Source: Leminorella richardii
GTDB taxonomy: Bacteria; Pseudomonadota; Gammaproteobacteria; Enterobacterales; Enterobacteriaceae
Length of the DNA: 64,000 nucleotides
NCBI RefSeq assembly: GCF_900478135.1
Contig: NZ_LS483470.1
Coordinates: 1,608,501-1,672,500 of the forward strand
Direction: 5' to 3'
Every line of letters starts with the position of its first letter. The stretch's first letter is position 1. Under the pieces are notes generated by a model, which had not been told where the DNA came from, did not search any database, and saw only the letters and a program-made list of their open reading frames with translations. Position numbers and translations under genes: made by a program. This document shows, one piece after another, positions 17,406 to 25,548 of this stretch.

Positions 17406-18263
17406 ATGTCTACCGAACTGAAAAGTATCACCCTGCTGGGCGCCGGCGGCAAAATGGGGATGCGCATCTCTGACAATCTGCAAAAGAGCAGCTATGAGGT
17501 TTACTATTGCGAAACCGCTCCGGCGGGGCAGGAGAGGGTTGAAGCCGCTGGGCGCAAGGTGACTGACGGCGAGAAATCTATTCCCAACAGCGATGTGGTT
17601 ATTCTGGCCGTGCCGGATATCGCGCTACAGAAAATCTCCGCCGACGTGGTGCCGAAAATGAAGCCCGGTGCGATCCTTTTAACATTAGATCCTGCCGCCT
17701 CCTACGCGAACCTGATTTTCCAACGGGAGGATATCCAGTACGCGGTCGCGCACCCTTGCCATCCGTCAGTGTTTCTGGAGCGCTACACCAAGGAAGAGTA
17801 TGCCGATGCTTTTGGTGGCGTAGCGGCCGTCCAGTCCATTGTGGCGTCGTTTGAACAGGGCACCGATGCGCAGCGTCAGTCACTGGAAAAAATCGTTCGC
17901 CAAATGTATGCCCCGGTTGACGACGTTCACTGGATAACTGTCAAGCAGCTGGCCTACCTGGAGCCCACGCTGGTGGAAACCGTCACCTGTATGGTCGGCA
18001 CATTGATGAAGGAGGCGCTGGATGAAACCGTGCGCTACAGCGGCGTGCCGGAAGCGGCTGCCAAGGCCATTATGTACGGTCACGTGCAGATCGCACTGGC
18101 CGTTGCCTTCCGCGCGACTAACCCGTTCTCCGACGCCTGTATGATCGCGATTGACTACGGCAAAGAGAAAATCATCAAGCCGGACTGGAAAACTATTTTT
18201 GACGAAAAAGAGCTGGATATTGTGCTGGCACGCATGCTGAAAATTGATGCGATAAAAAGATAG
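17406..18263 (+). CDS. PGDH-like oxidoreductase, possible D-apionate oxidoisomerase
   Basis: 285 residues. The N-terminal Rossmann domain starts at TLLGAGGKMGMRI and continues with DVVILAVPDIALQKI and GAILLTLDPAASYA; next come HPCHPSVF and a helical C-terminal domain (VKQLAYLEPTLVETVTCMV, MKEALDETVRYSGVPEAAAKAIMYGHVQIALAV). This arrangement fits the phosphogluconate dehydrogenase C-terminal-like family that includes ApnO, which oxidises and isomerises D-apionate to 3-oxo-isoapionate. Intact, unlike its two upstream neighbours. It is followed by a strong terminator at 18289, so the downstream regulator has its own promoter. The family is secure; the substrate is inferred from family and operon content. 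Confidence 0.75.
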   Translation: MSTELKSITLLGAGGKMGMRISDNLQKSSYEVYYCETAPAGQERVEAAGRKVTDGEKSIPNSDVVILAVPDIALQKISADVVPKMKPGAILLTLDPAASYANLIFQREDIQYAVAHPCHPSVFLERYTKEEYADAFGGVAAVQSIVASFEQGTDAQRQSLEKIVRQMYAPVDDVHWITVKQLAYLEPTLVETVTCMVGTLMKEALDETVRYSGVPEAAAKAIMYGHVQIALAVAFRATNPFSDACMIAIDYGKEKIIKPDWKTIFDEKELDIVLARMLKIDAIKR

Positions 18264-18288
18264 CGGATTTTTTTAACCGAGTCCCCTT

Positions 18289-18328
18289 AGCGGGCCTTTG
18301 CGCAGTTTGGCAAACGGCCCGCTTTTTT
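18289..18328 (+). terminator. Terminator of the sugar-acid operon
   Basis: Perfect 8-bp stem AGCGGGCC/GGCCCGCT, 19-nt loop, then six T. It overlaps the far-upstream in-frame ATG of the GntR gene at 18298, which rules that start out. Confidence 0.9.
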
Positions 18329-18389
18329 ACGTTTATCAGGAGCTTCTAGGGAGCGGCGTTGACACACAAATAATTAAAGGACAGGGTCT

Positions 18390-18398
18390 GGTTATACC
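18390..18398. promoter_or_regulatory. Putative GntR autoregulatory site
   Basis: GGTTATACC contains a GGTATA on the minus strand, matching the half-sites before the transporter gene. It lies 47 bp before the regulator start. Short motif, weak evidence. Confidence 0.3.
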
Positions 18399-18444
18399 GA
18401 TAGAATGCCATCTTACTGATAATGTTTTTAAAACAGGTGCATTG

Positions 18445-19149
18445 ATGACCACTCCCGAAATGAAGCCTCGCGTGATCCAGCGTAAGAAGCTGTCTGACGA
18501 GGTGTTTGAGCAACTGCTTAATCTGATTCGCGAAGAGGATATGCAGCCCGGTGACTCGATGCCGACGGAGCGCGAGCTGATGGCGCTGTTTGGCGTTGGC
18601 CGTCCGGTCGTGCGTGAAGCGATGCAGCGCCTTGCAGGGATGGGGATTATTTCTATCCGCCACGGTGAGCGTTCGCGCATTGCCCGCGTGGATATGCACT
18701 CGATGATCGAACAAATTGACCTAACGGCTCGGCACATGCTGTCGAGCTCCAGTAAAAATATCGACTATTTGCTTGAGGCTCGCATCTTCTTTGAATCCGG
18801 CATTGCCAAGATTGCCGCACAGAAGGCGAACGCAATCGATCTGACTCGCCTACAGCACGCGCTGGACGCCATGCGCAATGCGCCAACCCACGAAGAGTTT
18901 GTGCTATCAGACATGGCTTTTCATCAGGAGCTGGCGCGAATTTCTGGTAATCCTATCTATATGGCAGTTTCTGAAGCGGTGTTTCAATGGATGGCGGACT
19001 TTAGGGGCGAAATGCTGAACTTCAAGCCGCGCGACGTCACGCAAAAAGAGCATGAAGACATCTATCGCTGCGTTGCTGCACACGACCCTATCGCTGCGGA
19101 AAAAGCGATGATTGAGCATCTTGATCACGTGCTGATGAAGTCAGCATAA
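18445..19149 (+). CDS. GntR/FadR-family (FCD) regulator, NanR-like
   Basis: 234 residues from the ATG at 18445. Residues about 12-80 are the GntR winged helix (KLSDEVFEQLLNLI, PTERELMALFGVGRPVVREAMQRLAGMG, ISIRHGERSRIARVD). The C-terminal FCD domain carries the metal/ligand pattern LEARIFFESGI, DMAFHQELARISGN and HEDIYRCVAAHD. The N-terminal half aligns well with E. coli NanR (RKKLS, ERELMAFFNVGRPSVREA, INNGERARVSRP). As it follows the sugar-acid operon after a terminator, it is the likely repressor of that operon. Longer starts upstream fall in the terminator. Confidence 0.85.
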   Translation: MTTPEMKPRVIQRKKLSDEVFEQLLNLIREEDMQPGDSMPTERELMALFGVGRPVVREAMQRLAGMGIISIRHGERSRIARVDMHSMIEQIDLTARHMLSSSSKNIDYLLEARIFFESGIAKIAAQKANAIDLTRLQHALDAMRNAPTHEEFVLSDMAFHQELARISGNPIYMAVSEAVFQWMADFRGEMLNFKPRDVTQKEHEDIYRCVAAHDPIAAEKAMIEHLDHVLMKSA

Positions 19150-19160
19150 ATAGTGTAGCG

Positions 19161-19475
19161 ATGACCCCAAAAGCGCTGCTGGTGGACATACTGTTTTATC
19201 CCTCTGAACCGGGGCGACGATCGGCGGCGCCCAATTTATCCTGTGGCCGATACTGTCCTCATCTTATCGTGAAGGGAACGAAAGACTACCTCGGCATCCG
19301 CTTTGTGGATGGTGATGTAGCCCCTTTGGGAAACTGGATTACCGCCTCCCTAGAAACAATGTATGACCGAGTAGACTACAGGCTACTGCTTTCAGAAGGC
19401 GCTGAGTTTTATATCGCCGAAGGGGGCAATATCGTGGGGGAAGGCCGAGTTGTTGGGATTGAGATGAATGATTGA
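19161..19475 (+). CDS. Conserved hypothetical protein resembling an EF-Tu beta-barrel domain
   Basis: 104 residues beginning MTPKALLVDILFYPSEPGRR. The pattern GRRSAAPNLSCGRYCPHLIVKG, FVDGDVAPLG and AEGGNIVGEGRVVGI resembles EF-Tu domain III (the same beta-barrel with a terminal ...IVGEGRV motif), as seen in a group of small stand-alone bacterial proteins. No role known. It begins 11 bp after the GntR stop, so it may be co-transcribed with the regulator; the Shine-Dalgarno site is weak. Confidence 0.6.
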   Translation: MTPKALLVDILFYPSEPGRRSAAPNLSCGRYCPHLIVKGTKDYLGIRFVDGDVAPLGNWITASLETMYDRVDYRLLLSEGAEFYIAEGGNIVGEGRVVGIEMND

Positions 19476-19566
19476 CGGCTTTTGAGTATTTTTAGTCTAC
19501 GAAATACACAGTTCAGATGGATTTCAACGGTATATCTCTTTTCTATTCCATAAAAAACCAATCTTT

Positions 19567-19622
19567 GACTTCATTTATTGACTTCATTTTTCATGTGAAT
19601 AATATGACTTCATAAAATGAAG
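19567..19622. promoter_or_regulatory. hicAB operator array
   Basis: GACTTCAT occurs three times (19567-19574, 19580-19587, 19606-19613), and the last is half of a perfect inverted repeat CTTCAT-AAA-ATGAAG (19608-19622) directly before hicA. HicB antitoxins with ribbon-helix-helix domains autorepress at such sites. Inference from position and repetition. Confidence 0.55.
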
Positions 19623-19624
19623 CC

Positions 19625-19912
19625 ATGGGGTGGTATATGCAAGAAAAGGTTCTATTGCTTAGGAAAAAGCAGTATTCCACCCTGTCGCAACTTTTTAAGA
19701 TCCCTGCTTTGGCAGGGATAAAATGGAAAGATATTGAGTCGTTGGTGATTGCTCTCGGCGGTGAAGTTCAGGAGGGGAATGGCTCAAGGGTAAAGTTCTT
19801 TCTGGCTGGCAGCATTGCGCATTTTCACCGTCCGCATCCGTCACCCGATACGGATAAAGGCGCTGTTGTCAGCGTTGGTGATTGGCTTATGAGTTTGGGG
19901 GTAACGCCATGA
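19625..19912 (+). CDS. hicA: HicA-type toxin (mRNA interferase)
   Basis: 95 residues. The HicA double-stranded RNA-binding-like fold is visible: LAGIKWKDIESLVIALGGEVQEGNGSRVKFFL, then HFHRPHP with the catalytic His and KGAVVSVGDWLMSLGV. HicA cleaves mRNA and is neutralised by HicB, encoded next with a 4-bp overlap (ATGA). The N-terminus is about 20 residues longer than minimal HicA. A second start at 19637 (MQEKVLLLRKK) is possible; neither has a good ribosome-binding site. Confidence 0.8.
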   Translation: MGWYMQEKVLLLRKKQYSTLSQLFKIPALAGIKWKDIESLVIALGGEVQEGNGSRVKFFLAGSIAHFHRPHPSPDTDKGAVVSVGDWLMSLGVTP

Positions 19913-20283
19913 ATATGAAGAAACAGCCTGATATTAATACACTTAATACCATGGTTGTGGCCGGTCAGCCGGCTATTATTAGTTTTGTTCCGGAGCTGGG
20001 AGCTTTTCGCGGTCGCTTTCTTGGCCTGTCAGGCTACTGTGACTTTGTCGCTGACAGCATTAGCGCATTAAAGCATGAAGGTGAAATCTCTTTACGTGAA
20101 TATCTGGAAGACTGCAAAGAGCATGGGATAGAGCCGTATGCCCGAAAGGAAAAGCAGAGGACATTTACGCTACGCTATCCAGAATCGTTTGGCGAACAGT
20201 TAGAGCACGCCGCTGCCGCGTCTGAAGTTTCGCTGAACTCGTTCATTGTTGACGTTTTGAAAGAGCGGCTGTCGCGGCAGTGA
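19909..20283 (+). CDS. hicB: HicB-type antitoxin with ribbon-helix-helix domain
   Basis: 124 residues from the ATG at 19909, which overlaps the hicA stop. The N-terminal partly degraded RNase-H-like HicB fold (VPELGAFRGRFLGLSGYCDFVADSI) is followed by a C-terminal ribbon-helix-helix (FTLRYPESFGEQLEHAAAASEVSLNSFIVDVLKERL) that binds DNA. It should block HicA and autorepress through the repeats at 19567-19622. Confidence 0.85.
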   Translation: MNMKKQPDINTLNTMVVAGQPAIISFVPELGAFRGRFLGLSGYCDFVADSISALKHEGEISLREYLEDCKEHGIEPYARKEKQRTFTLRYPESFGEQLEHAAAASEVSLNSFIVDVLKERLSRQ

Positions 20284-20290
20284 GAATAAG

Positions 20291-20319
20291 CTAAAGCCGC
20301 CTTAATTTGGCGGCTTTAG
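20291..20319. terminator. Hairpin terminator between hicB and the next gene
   Basis: Stem CTAAAGCCGCC/GGCGGCTTTAG, 11 bp, loop TTAATTT. Short T-runs lie within the stem; it may serve both converging genes. Confidence 0.55.
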
Positions 20320-20381
20320 CGGGTACTTAAATTGTCTCCAACAGGAGAACATTTTTAGAATACGTTCGCGTTTTTGCGAGG

Positions 20382-21431
20382 TTAGGCGTCGCGCCGAACG
20401 TGTACTGCATAACTGAAGTATTGCTGCCACGACGGATCAAATTCGCTGCTCAAGTCATACTGCTCGATGCCCGCTCGCTGTAAGGCCAGTCGGATAAGCT
20501 GCTCGGTTTTCGCCGCGTCGCCGGAGTAATACACCGCTTCACGGAAGGGGGCTTCCAGCAGCGAATAGGCCATAATGCCTTCACGACGGGATTCTAGATA
20601 GGCGTCGATTTCATCCTGTACTTCTTGTACGGCTTCCAGCTCGCTTTCTACAACATTTACGCGAAGCGTCGTCGCCCAGCTTAAATCAGCGCGCATTGCC
20701 ACTGCTTTGGCGCTGTCGTGTACAGTAATCAGGATTTCTCCTGCGTCCGTCTCCGCTCTCAGTCCGCTCCAGCTACGCCCCTCGCCAACGGGGAAAACGC
20801 CGGTATAGCCGGAAACGTCTCGCCAGAAGCGATCAAACACAGTAGGAAGTTGGCCGAGAGGCAGCCAGACGAGGTTTTGCTGCTCTTCTTCGCTAGCATC
20901 AAACTCCACAAAGCCAATTTTAACGGCAAAGTCGTATTCACCAAGAATGTGGTCGAGGGCGATATAGGCCATGTTCTGCACGCGATTGCGCATATCGTAC
21001 GGAACGTCGAAGTCGAACTTCAGAAACAGGCCTACCTGACCGCCGTCTGGTTCGCAGGCGAAGCTCATTTTCTCAGCGCTTAGTTCAAACGCGTTATCCA
21101 CCATTTTGAAGGCAAAACGTTCAGGGTTCCCCATCCGTTGACGAAAGGCGACGACCTGATGGTATTGCAACTTCGGCGCACTAGCTGTGAGCTCCATCAC
21201 CAGCGGAAAGTCATCGAGTGCGCCGTGGGCTGTAAAAATCATCTCCATAGGCTCATGTTCTGGTGAACCAGACATCTCTAGTGCAATGTCGGAAAAATAA
21301 GATTTCAGAACGTCATTGGCTTTATCAAAACGATCCCGGGTAGAGAGGCCTTTAAGAGAGGGTTCAAGCTGTACGAAGTCGCGCCAGAACTGGTTAACCG
21401 CGTCAATGTTATCCGTTATGCCTAATGCCAT
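20382..21431 (-). CDS. Conserved hypothetical protein, possible DUF695-like C-terminus
   Basis: 349 residues, soluble, acidic, no signal peptide or membrane span. The N-terminal part (MALGITDNIDAVNQFWRDFV, PEHEPMEMIFTAHGALDDFPLVMELTASAP) and the C-terminal part (YSLLEAPFREAVYYSGDAAKTEQLIRLALQ, DPSWQQYFSYAV) resemble DUF695-type proteins found in many bacteria, but I am not certain of the family name. Monocistronic. No function can be assigned. An AT-rich gap of about 230 bp with a short hairpin follows upstream. Confidence 0.5.
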   Translation of the reverse strand: MALGITDNIDAVNQFWRDFVQLEPSLKGLSTRDRFDKANDVLKSYFSDIALEMSGSPEHEPMEMIFTAHGALDDFPLVMELTASAPKLQYHQVVAFRQRMGNPERFAFKMVDNAFELSAEKMSFACEPDGGQVGLFLKFDFDVPYDMRNRVQNMAYIALDHILGEYDFAVKIGFVEFDASEEEQQNLVWLPLGQLPTVFDRFWRDVSGYTGVFPVGEGRSWSGLRAETDAGEILITVHDSAKAVAMRADLSWATTLRVNVVESELEAVQEVQDEIDAYLESRREGIMAYSLLEAPFREAVYYSGDAAKTEQLIRLALQRAGIEQYDLSSEFDPSWQQYFSYAVHVRRDA

Positions 21432-21663
21432 TTTTTAGTTTAACTCCATTTTTTAGAGCGCCCATCTCAGCGCCATTAACGCGACAAAGAATAATAACGA
21501 GAGGGTGCAATCTTCATCAACCGGATTTTGTCGGTTTTCTGTTATTTTGAAAGGAAAAAATGAGATGGATAGATAGTGTAAAGAGAACCGAAAGGCGAGG
21601 TGTATGGTTGAACATATTCCCGCCGTAGCGGGAGTGTTTTCGCTTGAGCCGCCAAAAAACACC

Positions 21664-21702
21664 AAAAAGGCGGCATTTCACCATTCCATGAACGCCGCCT
21701 TT
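21664..21702 (-). terminator. Terminator of the his operon
   Basis: Minus-strand stem AGGCGGC/GCCGCCT with a 23-nt loop and five T. It lies just beyond the tandem repeats that follow hisI. Confidence 0.75.
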
Positions 21703-21769
21703 ATTGACTACTTATTGACTACTTATTGACTACTTAATTGATTACTTAATTGATTACTTAATTGATTAC
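21701..21769. repeat. Short tandem repeat array at the end of hisI
   Basis: Three exact copies of TTATTGACTAC (11 bp, 21701-21733) followed by three exact copies of TTAATTGATTAC (12 bp, 21734-21769) on the plus strand. The last copy contains the hisI stop codon; every copy also places in-frame or shifted stops downstream. The two unit types are clearly related. Confidence 0.9.
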
Positions 21770-22386
21770 TTGTGCCTTTCCCTCAGTCGCCCAATTACCG
21801 CGCTTAGGTCCAGCTCCTGATCCTGTAGCAGAACCAGTAAGTGATACATTAAATCGGCGGCTTCATTAGTCAGCTCTTCGCGGTCGTGTACGGTCGCGGC
21901 CAGCGCGGTTTCGACGCCTTCTTCCCCCACTTTTTGCGCAATGCGCTTGGTGCCGCTGGCGTAGAGCCGAGCGGTGTAGGAGCTTTCCGGTGAGGCGCTC
22001 TTACGGGAGGCGAGAAGCTGCTCCAGCTTGTAGAGGAACGTCCAGTCCGGCTCTGCGGGGGCAAAGCAGCTGTCGGTACCGTTGTGACAGGTCGGACCCT
22101 GCGGATTCACCAGGATGAGTAGGGTATCGTTATCGCAGTCCGGCGTAATGCTGACAACGTTAAGAAAGTGGCCCGAGCTTTCACCCTTGGTCCACAGCCG
22201 CTGCTTAGTACGGGAAAAGAAGGTCACTTTTCCACTTTGCTCGGTAGTGTGGAGAGCCTCCTGATTCATATAGCCCATCATCAGAACTTCACCGGAGACA
22301 GCGTGCTGCACAATAGCGGGCATCATGCCTTCGGTTTTTTCCCAGTCGAGCTGCTGGCGCTGTTCCTGCGTTAATGGCGTTAACAT
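21766..22386 (-). CDS. hisI: Phosphoribosyl-AMP cyclohydrolase / phosphoribosyl-ATP pyrophosphatase
   Basis: A 206-residue bifunctional HisIE. The N-terminal half (HisI) opens the adenine ring: ESSGHFLNVVSITPDCDNDTLL carries the metal-site Asp/Cys and GPTCHNGTDSCF the Zn Cys residues. The C-terminal half (HisE) is the all-alpha pyrophosphohydrolase with EEGVETALAA and EAADLMYHLLVLL. It catalyses steps 2 and 3 of histidine synthesis and is the last gene of the operon, overlapping hisF by 7 bp. Tandem repeats begin at its stop codon. Confidence 0.97.
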   Translation of the reverse strand: MLTPLTQEQRQQLDWEKTEGMMPAIVQHAVSGEVLMMGYMNQEALHTTEQSGKVTFFSRTKQRLWTKGESSGHFLNVVSITPDCDNDTLLILVNPQGPTCHNGTDSCFAPAEPDWTFLYKLEQLLASRKSASPESSYTARLYASGTKRIAQKVGEEGVETALAATVHDREELTNEAADLMYHLLVLLQDQELDLSAVIGRLRERHK

Positions 22387-23156
22387 AGACGAATCTCCAC
22401 TTGCCTATCGGCCAGATAGCGCTTTAGCTCGCCGATATTGATAATCTGTTTGTGAAATACGGATGCTGCCAGCGCGCCGTCGACGTTGGCGTCGTGGAAG
22501 GCATCATAGAAATGCTCCATAGTACCCGCGCCGCCGGAGGCGATAAGTGGCACGCGGCATACGCTTCGCACCTGCTTTAGCTGCTTCAGGTCATAGCCGT
22601 TACGCACGCCGTCCTGATTCATCATATTTAGCACAATTTCGCCCGCGCCGCGCGACTGGACTTCCTGAACCCAGTCGAGAGTGTGCCAAGCGGTTGCCTT
22701 AGTGCGAGCTTCGTCGCCGGTGAACTGATAAACCTGATAGCTTTCCTGCTCGGCGTTGTACCAAGTATCGATGCCGACCACCACGCACTGAACGCCGAAG
22801 CGATCGGCAAGCTGAGTAATCAGCGACGGATTAGCCAGCGCCGGGGAGTTGATGGAAATTTTATCCGCACCGAAGGCGAGAATTTGCCCAGCGTCCTCAA
22901 CGCTTTTGATACCGCCTGCAACGCAGAAGGGGATATCTATCACTTCTGCGACCTTGGAGACCCAGCTTTTGTCTACCACGCGCCCATCGGAGGAGGCGGT
23001 AATATCATAGAACACTAGCTCGTCGGCGCCTTCTTCTGCGTAGCGCTTGGCCAGCGGCACGATGTCGCCAATGATCTCGTGGTTGCGAAACTGGACGCCT
23101 TTTACGACTTGGCCGTCTCTAACGTCCAGACAGGGAATTATCCGTTTTGCCAGCAT
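22380..23156 (-). CDS. hisF: Imidazole glycerol phosphate synthase, cyclase subunit HisF
   Basis: 258 residues, the standard length. TIM barrel starting MLAKRIIPCLDVRDGQVVKG, catalytic Asp11 in CLDV and Asp130 in VVGIDTW, phosphate motifs VAGGIKS and ASGGAG. With HisH it converts PRFAR plus glutamine-derived ammonia into IGP and AICAR. Overlaps hisA by 19 bp. Confidence 0.98.
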   Translation of the reverse strand: MLAKRIIPCLDVRDGQVVKGVQFRNHEIIGDIVPLAKRYAEEGADELVFYDITASSDGRVVDKSWVSKVAEVIDIPFCVAGGIKSVEDAGQILAFGADKISINSPALANPSLITQLADRFGVQCVVVGIDTWYNAEQESYQVYQFTGDEARTKATAWHTLDWVQEVQSRGAGEIVLNMMNQDGVRNGYDLKQLKQVRSVCRVPLIASGGAGTMEHFYDAFHDANVDGALAASVFHKQIINIGELKRYLADRQVEIRLC

Positions 23157-23875
23157 GCGATAGCCTCCTCTACGGTGAACTTGCCTTCCAGCAGAGCACG
23201 CCCGACGATGACTCCGGCCACGCCGCTGCCGCGAAGCGCGGCAATATCATCCAAGCCGCCGATGCCGCCGGAGGACTGAAAGGCAATGTCTGGGTAGCGG
23301 GCGCAGACTTCGCGATACAGCGCGACGTTAGAGCCTGCCAGCGTGCCGTCCCGTGAAATGTCGGTACACAGTACGTGCTTAAGCCCATAGGGGCGATAGC
23401 GTTCGATAACTTCTTCCAGCGTCTGGTCAGAATTTTCCTGCCAGCCGCTGACGGCAACGCGCTTTTTGCCGTCTTCACCGATGCGCACGTCCAGCGCCAG
23501 CACCAGTGCATCTGCGCCGAAGCGTTCAAACCAGCCGCTGACCAGCTCCGGCTGTTTCACTGCCGTGGAGCCAATAACGACGCGGGTGGCACCTGCATCA
23601 AGCAGAGCGCTGACATCTTCTTGGCTGCGAACGCCGCCGCCGACCTGTACAGGGACGCTGACGCCTGCCAGCAGCTTGCGCAGCAAGAGAATTTGCCGAG
23701 CCTGGGGATCTTTGGCACCGGTCAGATCGACTAAGTGAAGCAGTTCGGCGCCCTGTTGCTGATAGTTTTGCAGACGCGGCAGCGGATCGTTGCCGTAGTC
23801 GCGTTTCTGTCCGTAATCACCCTGATGCAGGCGCACAACGGTGCCGTCAATCAGGTCTAGTGCGGGTATGATCAT
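23138..23875 (-). CDS. hisA: ProFAR isomerase HisA
   Basis: 245 residues, equal to E. coli HisA. TIM barrel MIIPALDLIDGTVVRLHQGDYGQ with catalytic Asp8, phosphate-binding QVGGGVRS and QSSGGIGGL, and Asp in VLCTDISRDGTLAG. It isomerises ProFAR to PRFAR, step 4. Six bp after hisH. Confidence 0.98.
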   Translation of the reverse strand: MIIPALDLIDGTVVRLHQGDYGQKRDYGNDPLPRLQNYQQQGAELLHLVDLTGAKDPQARQILLLRKLLAGVSVPVQVGGGVRSQEDVSALLDAGATRVVIGSTAVKQPELVSGWFERFGADALVLALDVRIGEDGKKRVAVSGWQENSDQTLEEVIERYRPYGLKHVLCTDISRDGTLAGSNVALYREVCARYPDIAFQSSGGIGGLDDIAALRGSGVAGVIVGRALLEGKFTVEEAIACWQNG

Positions 23876-23881
23876 TTGGGC

Positions 23882-24469
23882 TTACATCTCCAAAAAGTTT
23901 TTCAGCAGCTGAGCGCCTGCCTTACCGGAGCGCTCTGGGTGAAACTGAACGCCGAAGAAATTGTCCTGCTCGACGGCGGCGGTAAACGGGCTGCCGTAGT
24001 CGCTTTGTGCGATTGTCGCCGCGCAAATCGGCATGGCGAAGCTGTGGACGAAGTAAAAGTAGGCGTCGTCATCAATGCCGCGAAACAGGCGATGCCCTGC
24101 CAAAGGCGTCACTCGGTTCCAGCCCATGTGGGGCAGAGGAAGCTCGCCGGTCTTCATCTGGTTAATGGGCGCGTCGATAATGCCAAGGGTATCAACGTTG
24201 CCTTCTTCGCTGTGCTTTGCCAGCAGCTGCATGCCGAGACAGATACCCAATACAGGCTGAGTACAGGCCTTAATTAACGTAATCAAGTCACGTTCTTGCA
24301 GCATGTTCATGGCGGCAGGTGCAGAGCCAACGCCGGGAAGAAACAGCTTGTCGGCACGCAGAACAACCTCCGGTTCGCGGCTGACGACCGGCTCATAGCC
24401 CAGACGTTTGATGGCGTAGGCGACAGAAGCTAAGTTGGCGCAGCCGGTGTCCAGAATGGCAACGTTCAT
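23882..24469 (-). CDS. hisH: Imidazole glycerol phosphate synthase, glutaminase subunit HisH
   Basis: 195 residues, class I glutamine amidotransferase. The triad is visible: Cys in PVLGICLGMQLL, His and Glu in GVQFHPERSGKAG. Start ATG overlaps the hisB stop. Pairs with HisF. Confidence 0.98.
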   Translation of the reverse strand: MNVAILDTGCANLASVAYAIKRLGYEPVVSREPEVVLRADKLFLPGVGSAPAAMNMLQERDLITLIKACTQPVLGICLGMQLLAKHSEEGNVDTLGIIDAPINQMKTGELPLPHMGWNRVTPLAGHRLFRGIDDDAYFYFVHSFAMPICAATIAQSDYGSPFTAAVEQDNFFGVQFHPERSGKAGAQLLKNFLEM

Positions 24470-25536
24470 TACAGCACTCCTTTTGAACTCGGCAGCGTAT
24501 TGCCTTCAATACGAATGGCTTGACGCAGTGTACGACCAAAGGCTTTGAACAGGCTTTCGACTCGATGATGGTCGTTTTTGCCTTTGGTTTTCAAGTGCAG
24601 CGTTACTGCCATGGAGTAGGCCAGCGAGTGGAAGAAGTGCTCGACCATCTCGGTACTCATATCGCCAACGCGCTGATGCTTAAACTCGGCGTTGTATTCC
24701 AGCCACGGGCGGCCGGAGATATCCAGCGCACAGCGCGCCAAGCACTCGTCCATAGGCAAGAAGAAGCCAAAACGGCCGATACCGCGCTTGTCGCCCAGCG
24801 CCTTTTTCAGCGCTTCGCCCAGCGCCAGGCCGGTATCCTCAATGGTGTGGTGATCGTCAATAATCAGGTCGCCCTTCACGTTGACGTTCATGCGAAATCC
24901 GCCGTGAGTGGCGATTTGATCCAGCATGTGGTCAAAGAAGCCGATACCGGTATTGATTTGGCTACCGCCTTCGCGGTCTAGCCACACTTCCACGTCAACC
25001 GAGGTTTCTTTGGTGGTGCGAATGACGTGGGCGTGGCGGTCTGGCTGGGTGAGCTGTGTGACGATCTGATTCCAGCCCATATCATCGCGCTGATAGCGAA
25101 TGCCGCCAATGCCCATATTGGCAGCCAGCTGTAGGTCAGTTTCCCGATCGCCGATAACCCAGGAGTTGCTGTAGTCCATTACCGTGTCGTTTAGATATTT
25201 CTCAACCAGCTTGGTTTTAGGCTTGCGGCAGTCGCAGCCGTCGGCAGGCATGTGCGGGCAAATAAGCACGTCGTCAAAGCGGATGCCCTGTGACTCGAAG
25301 ATTTGCATCATCAGGCTGTGGGGCGGCAGGAAGTCCTCTTTGGGGAAACTAGCAGTGCCAAGCCCGTCCTGATTGGTGATCATGACAAGCTGAAAGCCCG
25401 CTTCTTGCAGCTTCAGGAGAGCGGGAATGGCGAACGGTTCTAGAGCCAGCTTGTCCAGCCTGTCGACCTGAAAATCGACAGGGGGTTCGGCAATTAGCGT
25501 GCCGTCGCGGTCAATAAAAAGGAACTTTGTACTCAT
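24469..25536 (-). CDS. hisB: Bifunctional histidinol-phosphatase / IGP dehydratase HisB
   Basis: 355 residues, as in enterics. Residues 1-165 are a HAD phosphatase (FIDRDGTLI with the nucleophile Asp9, Zn-binding CPHMPADGCDCRKPK, WVIGDRETDLQLA). Residues about 170-355 are IGP dehydratase (GIGFFDHMLDQIATHGGF, DDHHTIEDTGLALGEAL, HFFHSLA, KGKNDHHRVE Mn-binding His clusters). Steps 6 and 8 of the pathway. Confidence 0.98.
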   Translation of the reverse strand: MSTKFLFIDRDGTLIAEPPVDFQVDRLDKLALEPFAIPALLKLQEAGFQLVMITNQDGLGTASFPKEDFLPPHSLMMQIFESQGIRFDDVLICPHMPADGCDCRKPKTKLVEKYLNDTVMDYSNSWVIGDRETDLQLAANMGIGGIRYQRDDMGWNQIVTQLTQPDRHAHVIRTTKETSVDVEVWLDREGGSQINTGIGFFDHMLDQIATHGGFRMNVNVKGDLIIDDHHTIEDTGLALGEALKKALGDKRGIGRFGFFLPMDECLARCALDISGRPWLEYNAEFKHQRVGDMSTEMVEHFFHSLAYSMAVTLHLKTKGKNDHHRVESLFKAFGRTLRQAIRIEGNTLPSSKGVL

Positions 25537-25548
25537 TGGCGCTTTTCC

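Noticed and set aside
18298..18444. 49-codon N-terminal extension of the GntR regulator
   Set aside because: It begins inside the operon terminator and has no homology; the ATG at 18445 is the better start.
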